From Nilaparvata lugens (Eukaryota > Arthropoda > Insecta > Hemiptera > Delphacidae): a DNA stretch of 64,000 bases. The notes under the pieces were generated by a model, which was not told where the DNA came from, did no database searches, and worked only from the letters and a program-made list of their open reading frames with translations. The stretch spans positions 496,001-560,000 of the forward strand of contig NC_052507.1 in NCBI RefSeq assembly GCF_014356525.2. The letters run 5' to 3'. Of this stretch, positions 11,713 through 23,109 are shown piece by piece; the first letter of the stretch is position 1, and each line of letters opens with the position of its first letter. The position numbers were made by a program, and so were the translations under genes.

Positions 11713-12829
11713 CACAATAAAGATACATGGTGATAAATGAATTCGTTTCATAATTTTTATGCTACTTAAATTATGCCCCATGTAATAAATAAAATTTAAT
11801 TGCGACGAATAATTATTATTACTAGTACGGTACCCTAATTAAAAATATTAAAAATTTGTTTCTTCTAAACCATACATCCACATTTTCTCCGTGTTTTAAT
11901 TTTTAATCAGTAACATTTCATAGTTGTACAATAACATAGGTACAATAACTCTATACTGTCTTATTTATTGATTTTTTTATAATAATTGTTGAATTGCTCT
12001 ATTTATGTTATTTATACATTGATAGATACTCGTACAATATTATTCTCAACTATGAATGATTGGGAAAGCAACAACAGGCTTAAAGCCCGAAACTGTTCCA
12101 TTCCCAAATTTGGATAGAAATTTAGATACCAATATTCGTTTGAATGAAGCCAATAATACATTCATTATATAATTTTGTTAAAAGGGCGTTTAATTGTTTC
12201 CTATGTATTGAAAAATATTGTAACATGAATTTCATGAACATTTCAAGTATTTATTAATCTATTTCGGTTTTTAAACCATAATCGAATGTATGTTTAATGT
12301 ACATTAAAACGGATACTGTACTTTGACTACCAGTTGGTATTATAATTATTTATTGTACCAACAATATTGAGATTTTAATGAAGTGTGAGAATAATATACT
12401 GTAATAAAACTATAGTGTTTGTTCCATGTGTAATGGTTCCATGTACTTTCGTGGACCTCTGAAAAAAAAACTGAACTTTTGAATTGTATTATACTGTATA
12501 GAATAATTTTAAGAGTTCATCTTTTCAAATTGAATAAAGTTTCATAAATCTTGTGATTTCTGTTCATTTATTTGAAGAAAAGCATTTCTCACATTTTTTT
12601 GCAAAAATCCATGATGTTTTTCTGGATTCATCAAAACTGCCAATATCCGAGATTTGGTTGATATTCGGGCTTTGGATGGAGATTGACCTAACAAGTAGTG
12701 TCTTGCTATAATATGAGATGTTTCGCTACAATAATAAAGAGTAAGTTATTCACTGAAACATGGAATCTTATAGCAACTCTCAGGAAAAAAATCACTCATC
12801 TCCAAATGCTTATAACCCAAGAATAGGAG
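11713..12829. other. no gene seen; several poly(A) signals
   Basis: AT-rich sequence with AATAAA-type signals at about 12401 and 12533. A phrase resembling LINE 3' ends (CAACAGGCTTAAAGCCCGAA, about 12071) recurs diverged near 39190. Confidence 0.4.
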
Positions 12830-15800
12830 GGAATTTCGTCATATCTCCTGATCGGTGAGGAATTTTGCAAATCTGATTCCAGATTCGAGTTCCTCGCATC
12901 AAAGACCATAAGATCACAAAGTTTGAGCGATTTTTATTTTTTACAAAAAAATGATAGAAACCATGGAAACCATCGTGAAACACACTGAAACAAAAAGTAT
13001 TTCAGTTTTGGCTGAAATTTGCACCATAGAGAAAGCTTGACCTGAGAAATGCTAGAGACAAATTTGGCACCCCCAGCTACTATACAGAGTGAGTTATGAA
13101 GCTGCAAACATAAAATTTTCAAATGGTCATATCTCCTGAACGGTTGGAATTTTGCAAATCTGATTCCAGATTCGTGTTTCTCGCATCAAGGACCATAAGA
13201 TCATGAAGTTTGAGCAATTTTTATTTTTCACACATCAATGACAAAATCCATGGACAAACAACCATCGTGCAAACAGTGAGAGAAAGAAGTATCTCGGATT
13301 CGACTAAAATTTGCACCATAAATGAAGCTTTAACTGAGAAATGTCGAAGCCAAATTTGGCATTCCCAGCTACTATTACAGGATGAGTTATGCGGCTTCAA
13401 ACATGAAATTTGCAAATTTTCAAATGGCCATATCTAATGAACGGTAAGGAATGTGATGACATTATAATTATTGTTTCTCTCATCTTGTTAATCTCGAGCG
13501 ATTTTAATTAATTTTTGGATTCATGAAAAATGAATCTGTTACCTGTTGCTTTTTTTTCTGCTGTGCTGTTCTAATTCTCATCCAATACAAATGAGCTCAG
13601 TAGTCACAAAAATCCTGAGAAATTTTAATTTCCCGCTCAAATCAGTCAGTACCTCTTGCATGCTGTTGCCCTGGTAGTATTTTAGTTGGTTTTAATTCTG
13701 TACCAGGGATTTAGAACACTTGAAGAGGTAGCAGGGTTTTTTCAGCGCCTTCCAATGCAAGCATAGGCAACCCGCAACACTGATCTAGTTTGTGTACCTA
13801 TTGCATGTTTCTGATGCCCTGGTAGAAATCTGGTCATTTCTAATATGCAAATGAGCTACTTGAGCGGGAAATTCAAATTTCTCATGATTAGCGGGAAATT
13901 CAAATTTCTCATGATTTATGTGACTACTGAGCTCATTTGTATTTTAGAAATGTAACAGGAAGTTAAGTAACTGAGGCATTACCGATTAATGCTTACACAT
14001 TAAATACTATATGTGTTTAGTTCAGTTGATAATGTGTCTTTATTTTCAATTTCATCAAATGTAAGACTTTAATTTGGAAGGTACCAAAATCAAACAAATC
14101 CGACCATCCTTTCAGAGTTTCCAAGATAATTTACGTCATTTGAATTCTGGAAACAGACGAAAAAAATTACAATTACAATATTGAATATATTTAAAATATA
14201 AAATTACAATATTGATTGTAATCATGGTCTAAACCATCGTGAAACACTGAAACAAAAAGTATCTCAGATTTGGCTGAAATTTGGTCATATCTCCTGAACG
14301 ATAATGAATTTTGCAAATATGATTCCAGATTCATGTTTTTCGCATCAAAGACCAAGAGATCACGGAGTTTGATCGATTTTTATTTCTCACAAAAAATTGA
14401 TGAAAATCATAGACTAACCATCGTGAACCACACTGAGACAAAAAGTATCTCAGATTTGGCTGAAATTTGGTCATATCTTCTGAACGGTAAGGAATTTTGC
14501 TATATATAATTCCAGATTTGTGTTTCTCACATCAAAGTCCATAAGATAACGAATTTTAAGCTTTCTTTATTTTTCACAAAAAAATGATCAAAACTATTGA
14601 CTTATGGACATCAAAGAGCATAAGATCACGAAGTTGGAGCGATTTTTATTCTTAACAAAAAATTGATGAAAATTATGGACTTCATGGATCAAAAAGCATC
14701 TCAGATTTGGCTGAAATTTGGTCATATCTTCTGAACCGTAAGGAATTTTTCCAATATGATTCCAGATTTGTGTTTCTCACATCAAAGTCCATAAGATAAC
14801 GAATTTTAAGCTTTCTTTATTTTTCACAAAAAAATGATCAAAACTATTGACTTATGGACATCAAAGAGCATAAGATCATGAAGTTGGAGCAATTTTTATT
14901 CTTCACAAAAAATTGATGAAAATTATGGACTTCATGGATCAAAAAGCATCTCAGATTTGGCTGGAATTTGCACCATAGATAAAGCTTGACCTGAGAAATG
15001 TTGGAGATAAATTTGGCACCCCCAGCTACTTATACAGAGTGAGTTATGAAGCTGCTAACATCAAATTTTCAAATGATCATATCTCCTGAACGGTGAGGAA
15101 TTTTGCAAATCTGAATCCAGATTCGTGTTTCTCGGTCAAAGACCATAAGATCATGAAGTTTGAGCAATTTTTATTTTTCACAAAAAATTGATGAAAACCA
15201 TGAACCGAGAAAATGAATGGTTGAAACCATGTACTAACCATCGTGAAACACACTGTAAAAAAAGGTTTTTCAGATTTGGCTGAAATTTACACCTTAGACA
15301 AATCTTGACCTGAGAAATGTCGGAGCCAAATTTGGCACCCCGAGCTACTATCTTGAGTAAGTTATGAGGCTGCTAACATAAAATTTTTCAAATGGTCATA
15401 TCTCCTGAACGGTGAGGAATTTTGCAAATCTGATTCCAGATTCGAGTTTCTCGCATCAAAGACCATATTTTTCATGATTATTTTTCCATATTTTTCAGAT
15501 CACAAAGTTTGAGCGATTTTTTTCAAAAAAATTGAAAAAAATCATGGACCATCGTAAAACACTCTCAGAAAAGAAGTATCTCAGATTTGGCTGATATTTG
15601 CACCATAGAGAAAGCTCGACCTGAGAAATGTCGGAACCAAATTTGGCACCCCAAGCTACTATCTTGAGTGAGTTATGAGGCTGCAAACAAAATTTTTCAA
15701 ATGGTCATATCTCCTGAACGGTAAGGAATTTTTCAAAACTGATTCCAGATTCGTGTTTCTCGCATCAAGGACCATAAGATCATGAAGTTTGAGCAATTTT

Positions 15801-16170
15801 TATTTTTCAAAAAAAATTGATAGAAACCATTGACTAACCATCGTGAAACATACTGAAACAAAAAGTATTTCAGATTTGGCTGAAATTTGCACCATAGAGA
15901 AAGCTTGTATAGAGAGATGCTAGAGCCAAATTTGGCACCCCAAGCTATACAGAGTGAGTTATGAAGCTGCTAACATCAAATTTTCAAATGGTCATATCTT
16001 CTGACCGGTAAGGAAATTTTTCAAAACTAATTCCAGATTCGTGTTTCTCGCATCAAAGACCATAAGATGATCACAAAGTTTGAGCGATTTTTATTTTCGA
16101 AAAAAAAAATCATCGTGAAACACACTGAAACAAGTAGTATCTCAGATTTGGCTGAAATTTGACGTGACCA
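12830..16170 (+). repeat. satellite-like tandem array, unit about 300 bp
   Basis: About ten units are marked by TCATATCTCCTGAACGGT (about 12838, 13127, 13428, 14284, 14471, 14724, 15078, 15396, 15706, 15990). Each also has ATTCGTGTTTCTCGCATCAA, ACCATCGTGAAACACACTG, CTCAGATTTGGCTGAAATTT and GAGCCAAATTTGGCACCC. Spacing is mostly 284-318 bp, with shorter deleted units at 14284-14724. Short open frames in it vary between units and are not genes. Confidence 0.85.
13584..13942. mobile_element. MITE with long inverted ends inside the satellite array
   Basis: Left AATACAAATGAGCTCAGTAG and TTTCCCGCTCAA, right TTGAGCGGGAAATTC and CTACTGAGCTCATTTGTATT. The phrase TAGCGGGAAATTCAAATTTC is duplicated near the right arm. 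It interrupts the array. Confidence 0.75.
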
Positions 16171-16212
16171 TTTGAAAACACCTGCTCTCGACTATAGTGA
16201 GGTCCACGTTAT

Positions 16213-16337
16213 AATGACTCTGTTTTAATGTCGAAAAAAATTACTTTGTCACAAATTTTGAACAATCTTAATTGATAAAAGAAGCTGAACGACTTTTGTA
16301 AATGATCTTCAAAATTATTATTTTAACAGATAAGTTG
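16213..16337 (+). repeat. direct repeat, right copy
   Basis: Begins TGTTTTAATGTCGAAAAAAA and ends near TTAACAGATAAGTTGAC. It follows a fragment of a family A end at 16192-16212. Confidence 0.75.
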
Positions 16338-16376
16338 ACCAGATAAAATTTAACCGGCTTTTGTGCAACCGGGCCT

Positions 16377-17104
16377 GAGTTTCAATCTCCTCATTTCACT
16401 GTAAAATTAACTTTCTATTAATGCTTCAGATTTAATTCATGAATGGAATCATACAAATTTCAAGTTCAAATAAGAATAAGTATTTAATAAACAAATTTGA
16501 CAGATTATACATTTGGAAAGTGAAGGCCAAAATCTTAATCACAATAATAAATTATTATAAAAAATTAAAATAACACAGTTCAAAAAGGTCCACGACATCA
16601 TTTTATTTCAGAATACAAATACATCTCTTGAACGCTAATTTCTAATAAGTCTGACAGTTTAATGTGAATTTCACTAAAGGTAAAGTATTGAGACAGTTTG
16701 CACAGTTTACGTTTAAACCAAAACTGAACAGCTGTTGGATCAAATCAAAGCAGAAAAAGCAAATAATGTAGGGAGGTAACAACTAATGTTTAAAATTCGA
16801 AATGTACCACATTAGTTTCATCCGATAACAACGTAGCACCTTCTGGAGCATGTTGTTATTTTCATCAAAATCTGGGACAACGGTTTTACCGGTTGTACTC
16901 TAATGATCATAATTATACGAATTTTATTTGCATGAATAAATGAAAAAAATATGTTAGATACAGCCAATAAGATGAGTTACAAATGAGTAAAAGGTTGTAA
17001 ATCTTAGGTTGTAACCCTAAGTTACAATGATACAAAGGTTGATAACATTGTGTTTTTCTTTAGCGCTACTGTACTTTTGAATAGGGTACATCAATAGAGT
17101 ATTT
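16377..17104. other. no gene seen
   Basis: AT-rich sequence without a recognised gene or repeat copy. Confidence 0.4.
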
Positions 17105-17478
17105 AGGGCCGGTTTCCGAGCTCGGGATTTAGCTAAGTTCTAGACTTTAAACAGCTAGTCAGGAAATTAGCTTTCTAAAACGGGGCGTAGTCGCAGTTTT
17201 TATAACAATAGTCGCACTTTTCATTTTCTCAATTCTATAATTGGAAACCTTTTTCCTTGACGAAATTAAACATATCTAAATAATTCAAAATAGCTGAAAC
17301 TTTACACTATTTTCTCTTTATTTTATTTTGTGTTTAATTTTCTAGTTTTTTGAAATTTAATTCAAACGTGACTTTGATAATGACTACGACTACGCCCCGT
17401 TTCGGAAAGCCAATTTTCTTGCTCCAGGTGTTTAAAGTCTAGAACTTAGCCAAATCCCGAGCTCGGAAACCGGCCCTT
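17105..17478. mobile_element. MITE family C, copy 2
   Basis: The same arms as at 10364, ending CGAGCTCGGAAACCGGCCCT. Confidence 0.8.
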
Positions 17479-17930
17479 AGAAATTTCAATTTTTATTTAG
17501 CCTATATGTATTTGCATGAATAAAAAAAATAGATACAGCCAATAAGTTGAGTTACAAATGAGTTGAGTTTAAAATGTTACAAGGGTTGATAAAATTGTGT
17601 TTTTTAGGGCTAATTTTGAATAGGGTACTTAGATTTCAATTTTTATTTATATATTATGTTGATAACATTGTATAACACATCTCAAATCTAATGTGTAGTC
17701 ACTCCAAACATTGATTAAAAATGAATCATGATTAATGATAATTATGATATTTACAAGGAAAGCCAACAGTTCAAATTTTGTATCACTTGATTCGAGAAAA
17801 AAAATCCTGATCAACAGGGCTTCTCCAAGCAAGTACAAAGCTCTTCAACCATTCAAAAGTATCTCTTAAATTACCCTCTCCTAAAACACTTCTCTTATAA
17901 CAACCCTGTTCCTTATAAGAGCATACTTCG
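17479..17930. other. no gene seen; local duplication
   Basis: About 17515-17665 repeats, diverged, the text at about 16930-17105 (TGCATGAATAAA, GATACAGCCAATAAG, GTTGATAA). The two copies flank MITE C copy 2. Confidence 0.5.
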
Positions 17931-18081
17931 TGCCGGTTGCACAAAAGCCGGTTAAATTTTAACCGTGATTAATTCCACGAGAGCCAATCAGAGAAGCTGT
18001 CTTTTCAAAAACGCTTTCTCTGATTGGTTCTCGTCAAGCTAATCACGGTTAACATTTAACCGGCTTTTGTGCAACACGGCC
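17931..18081. mobile_element. MITE family B, copy 1
   Basis: Family B is a near-palindrome of about 150 bp. The ends read GGTTGCACAAAAGCCGGTTA and the middle ACCAATCAGAGAAG mirrored by CTTCTCTGATTGGT. This copy is intact with both ends. Confidence 0.8.
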
Positions 18082-18632
18082 TTATAGGAAAAGTATGCTT
18101 TCCTTGTAAGAGGTACTATACTTGACAGAAAGTACACTTTTGAAATGTTCTATTTATGTGGAAGAATAAATAGTACATTTCAGAAAGGAACTTAAGAAAT
18201 TCTATTTCATTCTACAGTATTAAGTATCCCTTGAGCTGAAAAAACACTGTTCAGATTCAGTTTAAACTCACACTATGATAACCCAACTACTATCAACTAC
18301 TCTTAGAACTCGTCCATGTCTCTCGTGGAATAATGTTACTATTATAACACATAGTAAAAACACCTTAAAAATACACTAGTCTGAGTTTAAAAGTATGATT
18401 TTCGAGCACTTTTCTAAGCACTTTTCACTTAATTACATCGTCCGATTGCTAACTACAAATCAAAACCAAAATTGCACCGAATAGGAGGAAATGTTTCGAC
18501 ATTGATTCAATTTCTACAAAGAATAATGTACACTATCCAACCAAATTCAAACAACAAAAATATTTCAATACATTCCCAATAACCCTCATCTACTTTACAC
18601 AATTGAGGTTTTGGTTTAGTTAATTTTAAAAT
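18082..18632. other. no gene seen
   Basis: AT-rich sequence between two B elements. Confidence 0.4.
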
Positions 18633-18764
18633 CGGGCTGCACAAAAGCCGGTTATATTTTAATTGTGTTTAACCAATTATAGAAGGTTTCAAAAAGAAGG
18701 CTTCTCTGATTGGTTCTCATGAAATTAATCACGTTTAAAATTTAACTGGCTTTTGTGCAACTGG
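18633..18764. mobile_element. MITE family B, copy 2
   Basis: Ends CGGGCTGCACAAAAGCCGG and TTTAACTGGCTTTTGTGCA. The middle is slightly shortened. Confidence 0.75.
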
Positions 18765-19330
18765 CACAAAGTTACTCTTAAATTGGTTTATTCATAGATC
18801 ATTCTAGAATTATTATTAGATCTTTCTGTATCAAAACCAGTTACCACAATCACAATATCTCTAATCAATTTCACGCTATTCAGGCTATGGTTTTCACTTT
18901 AGTCAACTTACACACACATCGATGTTTGGACGTACAATTTTTATCCGTCCTTATACATTCTATTAGATTGAACATAACTTGGCAAACATATAAAGTTTAT
19001 GCGTACAGAATAGATTTAAAAATCTACTTTGTGAAAATAATCAAGTACTGAACATTTTGTGAAATGAACAACTAAAAAACTTAACCTATTTCGGACTATG
19101 TGAAACCTTATCTAAATTTGGGAAAGAAATAGCACAAGGTTACCTTATTTTTTCTCTCCCTATCATTTTGATGATGTACTTATTATATAAATCATTAAAT
19201 AATACTTATGCGACACTAATTCATCCACTGATGCTATTCTCATTATATCTGTATTTGCATAGATACAGATGTGTCAAGTTCTATAAATCTAATAGAATTT
19301 ATACGGACGGAAAAAATCGTACGTTAAAAA

Positions 19331-19377
<47 letters not shown>

Positions 19378-19649
19378 CTACCCAAAATCGATCGCCAACT
19401 TTTTGAGCCTATAGTGAAATACACTTCCAACTATTAGTATTCCTAATACCCTACATTAATGCTACCTACTCAATTAATACTGAATCTCAGCCTTGCTTGA
19501 GCACGTAACATTGGAGTTCTTTTTATAGAAATGCTGATAATTTAAAATAGATATTACCACTATAGACACGGCGCTTCAAGTGTGGATAGAGTCGTTCAAT
19601 TTTCAAAGTCCTGCCATTATTCTATAATAGAATATTAAGTGTAAAAGGA
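18765..19649. other. repeat-derived sequence with (GT)n
   Basis: Contains ACACACATCGATGTTTGGAC (18908) and, inverted, ATCGTACGTTAAAAATCAATG before a GT tract at 19335-19374, forming a loose foldback. Phrases CTATCATTTTGATGATGTAC and TTTGTGAAATGAACAACTA recur near 31850, 32270, 38860 and 55860. No gene. Confidence 0.5.
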
Positions 19650-19756
19650 TAAAAGCATAGAGAAAAGATAGCATAAGAAGATATCCCATGGTATAGGTCG
19701 ATTAGGCTCCAAAATCCAAGCCGACTGTCATTACTGTTTTGGCCGGGTGAGAGTGT

Positions 19757-21108
19757 TAAGGTGCGTACAGATATTCGCGCCTCGAACAATCGCTCCGATC
19801 ATGAACGTTACGCGAGATGTTACACAAGGGTTCGATAGAGGTTTGAAGGATGATCACGCGCTTGTCGTATTTTTGACTTCGCTACAACCTAACCTAACAA
19901 ATGTGAAACGTTCAATCCAGCTGATCGGGTGACAAAACAAAATAAAATATTCTGACCAGGAGATTTCTGTGTAGCATAATAATACATTATGTTTATTAAT
20001 CATGTTTCTATATATATAAAAGCGAAATGGCACTCACTCACTGATTGACTGACTGACTGACTCACTCACTCGCATAACTAAAAATCTACCGGACCAAAAA
20101 CGTTCAAATTTGGTAGGTATGTTTAGTTGGTCCTTTAGAGGCGCACTAAGAAATCTTTTGGCAATATTTTAACTCTAAGGGTTGTTTTTAAGGGTTTAAA
20201 GTTCGTCTTTTAGCATGTATATTCTTCTTCTCCCAATCTCTTAATTATAATTGAAATTTCCATATCATATGTTACTATAGAACTATACTCTAGATAGAGT
20301 ACCTCTTCGAAACAGTTGTAAACTGGCAACTAAATTGATAATTTTGTCAGGTTGGCATTAAGTTGAGTTGACTTTGTTAGGTTGGCACCAAGTTGAAGAT
20401 TCAAATGCATTTATCGCGGAAAAATTGATTGGGCACTGCTACTTCAATCCTGGGAATATTATATTACTAGCAGTCAGGCTCGCTTCGCTCGCCATATCCG
20501 TTTAGCCAGCCGTTTAGTCTGGACCCCCGACTGGATTGTCCTAACATATGATAAAAATGCCCAAATGAAAAATGCAGGCGAGCGAAGCGAGCCTGCTGAT
20601 CTCATTCTTGGACGATCCAGTCGGAGGTCCAGGGGGCGGAGCCCCCTGGCTAGACGGATATGGCGAGCGAAGCGAGCCTGACGGCTAGTATATAATAAAT
20701 TGATAATTATTATGTTTGTTGCTTCTATGTTGATGTTTTATTACAAAAAAGGTTATGTCTGTCAATATTTTGAAAGGTGAAAGGCGTCGTTGGGTTTTTG
20801 GCTTCTTTCTTCTAAATTCTAATATGCTGGTACCTATTATCAAAAATGTTTTTATAATTTTACATGATTTAATAATAAATTATTAATTTTGATAATTTTA
20901 TATGCTAACACAGAAATCGTAATTTTCGTAACTGATCCAACAAACCGCGCATGCGCAACTATTGGTTAGTTCGACCTAGGAGCTTGCCAAGCTCGACCTC
21001 TGTTACACGCTCTTCTCGCGTTCCACTCTTGTTCCACATTCGATCATCAATCGATCTGCTCGAGTGACGTTCGATTGCGGAGCAGAGCGAAAGTCTGTAC
21101 GCACTTTA
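19757..21108. mobile_element. MITE family L, copy 1, nested in E and split by a Helitron-like element
   Basis: The left end AAGGTGCGTACAGATATTCGC and right end AAAGTCTGTACGCACTTTAA frame it. The right part CAATCGATCTGCTCGAGTGA matches the mirrored copies at 41416 and 43686. Confidence 0.7.
20007..20691 (+). mobile_element. non-autonomous Helitron-like element, copy 1
   Basis: Starts TCTATATATATAAAAGCGAA and ends GAGCCTGACGGCTAG followed by T, the TC...CTAR pattern of Helitrons. Near the 3' end GGCTCGCTTCGCTCGCC at about 20468 is mirrored by GGCGAGCGAAGCGAGCC. It has no Rep/helicase ORF and lies inside MITE L. Confidence 0.65.
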
Positions 21109-21513
21109 AGAATGTAAGAACGGCACAGTATGAGAGCCCACCAGCGTCACAAAAAAAGCTACTAAGACTACCGGCTTCAGTTATCAGGGACATTTGGAAC
21201 ATAAACACCCTGGGATATCTTCTTATGCTATCTTTTCTCTATGATTAAAAGTAATTTAGTTTGAAGTTATACAATTTAGAACATAAACGCCCTGTGATAA
21301 CTTCTTAAGCTATCTTTTCTCTATGATTAGAAGTAATTTAGTTTGAAGTTATGAAATTTACAACATAAAACACCCTGGGATATCTTCTTATGCTACCTTT
21401 TCTCTATAATTAAAAGTAACTTAGTTTCAAGTAAAAGCCACCATTATAGACGCACTTCAAGTAGTCATTCAATTTGAAGAGATGTCAAAATCTACTCTGT
21501 AATAGAATGTTAA

Positions 21514-21666
21514 GGCCCGGTTGCCCAAAAGCATGATGAATTTTAATCGTGATTTAAATCTAAGAAAACTAATCAGAGAAGAGGTTTCCGAAAAGAAGGC
21601 TTCCCTGATTTGGATATCGTGGTATTTAATCGGGATTAGAAGTTAACAGATTTTCGTGCAACCGGG
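21514..21666. mobile_element. MITE family B, copy 3
   Basis: Ends GGCCCGGTTGCCCAAAAG and TTTTCGTGCAACCGGG. Diverged middle. Confidence 0.7.
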
Positions 21667-21777
21667 AGTAAGTGTGACTATGCAATTCACGTGTGGATTA
21701 CATTCTTTTGGTGGTTTTTTACCAGTAAAGACGTGGCACTTCAATTGTGGCTCAATTTGAAATGCATGACACTATTC

Positions 21778-22751
21778 TACAGGATGACAAAGAATAACGG
21801 GAAATTTTAAAAACGCCATAAAAATTTAGTGGGAAGGGCAAAAATGATTCTATTCAAACTAATCTACATTTCATGACTTGCCATTTGAGAATTAGTAATA
21901 ACATCTATCACTTTTTGACAATTACTTATTTAAGATGGCTTCCTCCTGCACGAATACACTCTTGAAATCTGTGTTGACGATTCCTCATTGATCGCTGCAA
22001 CATCTCATCTGGGGGATATTGCGGATTTCATTTTGAATTCTGTTTCAATTTTTAATCAATCAAAATTATTGATGAAATTGTAAGCAAAATCCCCTCTGCA
22101 CGGCATTCAATGACAGCTGTGCGAGTGAGTATTCTTTAGTAACTGTGTACTCTCACGATTAGGTTGCGTTTCCTGGTTCCATGATCTGTCCAGCTTCGAT
22201 GTTCTGTTTGTGGAGCTATCTCAAACCAAACGTTTTCAGAACTTGACCAATAACTGTGGTTGAATAATAACAGACAATTCAAAATGAAATTGAACATATC
22301 CCAGCTGGAATGTTGCAGCAATCGTTCAGGAATCTCAACACAGATTTCAAGAGTGTAGGAGGAATCCATCTTGAAGAAGTAACCTAATCGTGAGATTACA
22401 CGGTTACTAAACAATACTCACTCGCACAGTTGTCATTGAATGCCGTGCAGAGTAGATTTCGCTTACAATTTCATCAATAATTTTGAATTAATTAAAAATT
22501 AAAACAGAATTCAAAATGAAATACGCAATACCCCAGATGAGATGTTGCAGCAATCGTTCAGGAATCTCAACACAGATTTCAAAAGTGTATTCGTGCAGGA
22601 GGAAGTAATTGTCAAAAAGTGATAGATGTTATCAATAATTCTCAAATGGCAAGTCTTGAACTTTAGATTAGTTTGAATAAAATAATTTTTGCCCTTCCCA
22701 CTAATGTTTTATGGCATTTTAAAGTTCCCGTTACTCTGTGTCACCCTGTAT
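21778..22751. mobile_element. foldback element S beside the PRPF39 stop
   Basis: Arms of about 390 bp (21778-22170 and 22372-22751) mirror each other. The ends are TACAGGATGACAAAG and CTCTGTGTCACCCTGTA. The loop is also partly mirrored. It lies 52 bp past the PRPF39 stop, so the PRPF39 3' UTR probably enters it. A one-arm relative is at 63617-63760. Confidence 0.75.
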
Positions 22752-22802
22752 GATAAAATATTGATTGCATTCTAATGGTGGATTAAAGTCCTTCGGTAGT
22801 TT

Positions 22803-23109
22803 CTAATAGTAGTTATAGTTTCCCCATCCCTGATTGCCGTAGTTATATCCTGGCTGATTGTAGTTCCAGTTCTGGTAGGGATAGTTGGGATCCGACTGTC
22901 CGCCGTAGGGAGGTCCGTAGGGAGGCTGCTGCTGACCGTAGGGGGGCTGCTGTCCGTACGGCCCCCCGCCGTAGGGGCCCGACGTGGGCGGCGGGTGGCT
23001 GTAGTTGTGGCCCCCTGTGCCCCCGGGGGTCTGCGCCCCCGCAGACGTCGCCGCAGACGAGTCGGGCTTTGCTTTCTTGGCGGCTGGAGTTTGGTCCTCT
23101 GGCTTCGCC
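22803..23109 (-). CDS. PRPF39: PRPF39 last exon, Gly/Pro/Tyr/Gln-rich tail and stop
   Basis: 307 nt after acceptor TTGTGCAG, joining the previous exon in phase 2 and ending at TAG 22803-22805. It encodes about 102 residues with repeated PYGQQ, PPYG and NY steps. It is far more GC-rich than its surroundings. No AATAAA is seen in the 50 bp between the stop and a foldback element that starts at 22751. Confidence 0.88.

Larger units (their letters stand above)
11461..16376. mobile_element. MITE family B copy split by a 4.7-kb block with direct-repeat edges
   Basis: The left half of a B element (GGCCCGGTTACACAAAAGCC to TTGGTTCTCGT) stops at about 11570. A right B end (AATTTAACCGGCTTTTGTGC) appears at about 16344-16374. 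Just inside both breaks is a related segment of about 130 bp (11578-11712 and 16213-16337). The satellite array lies between them. Confidence 0.5.
19650..21245. mobile_element. MITE family E, copy 1, split by nested insertions
   Basis: Family E is a foldback of about 280 bp whose ends read AGATATCCCATGGTATAGG and its mirror CCTATACCATGGGATATCT, with GGGTGAGAGTGT and TATGAGAGACTACCAGCGTC inside. Here the left arm runs to GGGTGAGAGTGT (about 19756) and the right arm resumes at about 21109 (AACGGCACAGTATGAGAG). Confidence 0.75.

Noticed and set aside
13210..13437. ORFs in the satellite array
   Set aside because: Frames differ from unit to unit and are broken by the same deletions as the DNA; no protein family recognised.
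19168..19377. ORF ending in Cys-Val repeats
   Set aside because: It is the translation of a GT microsatellite.
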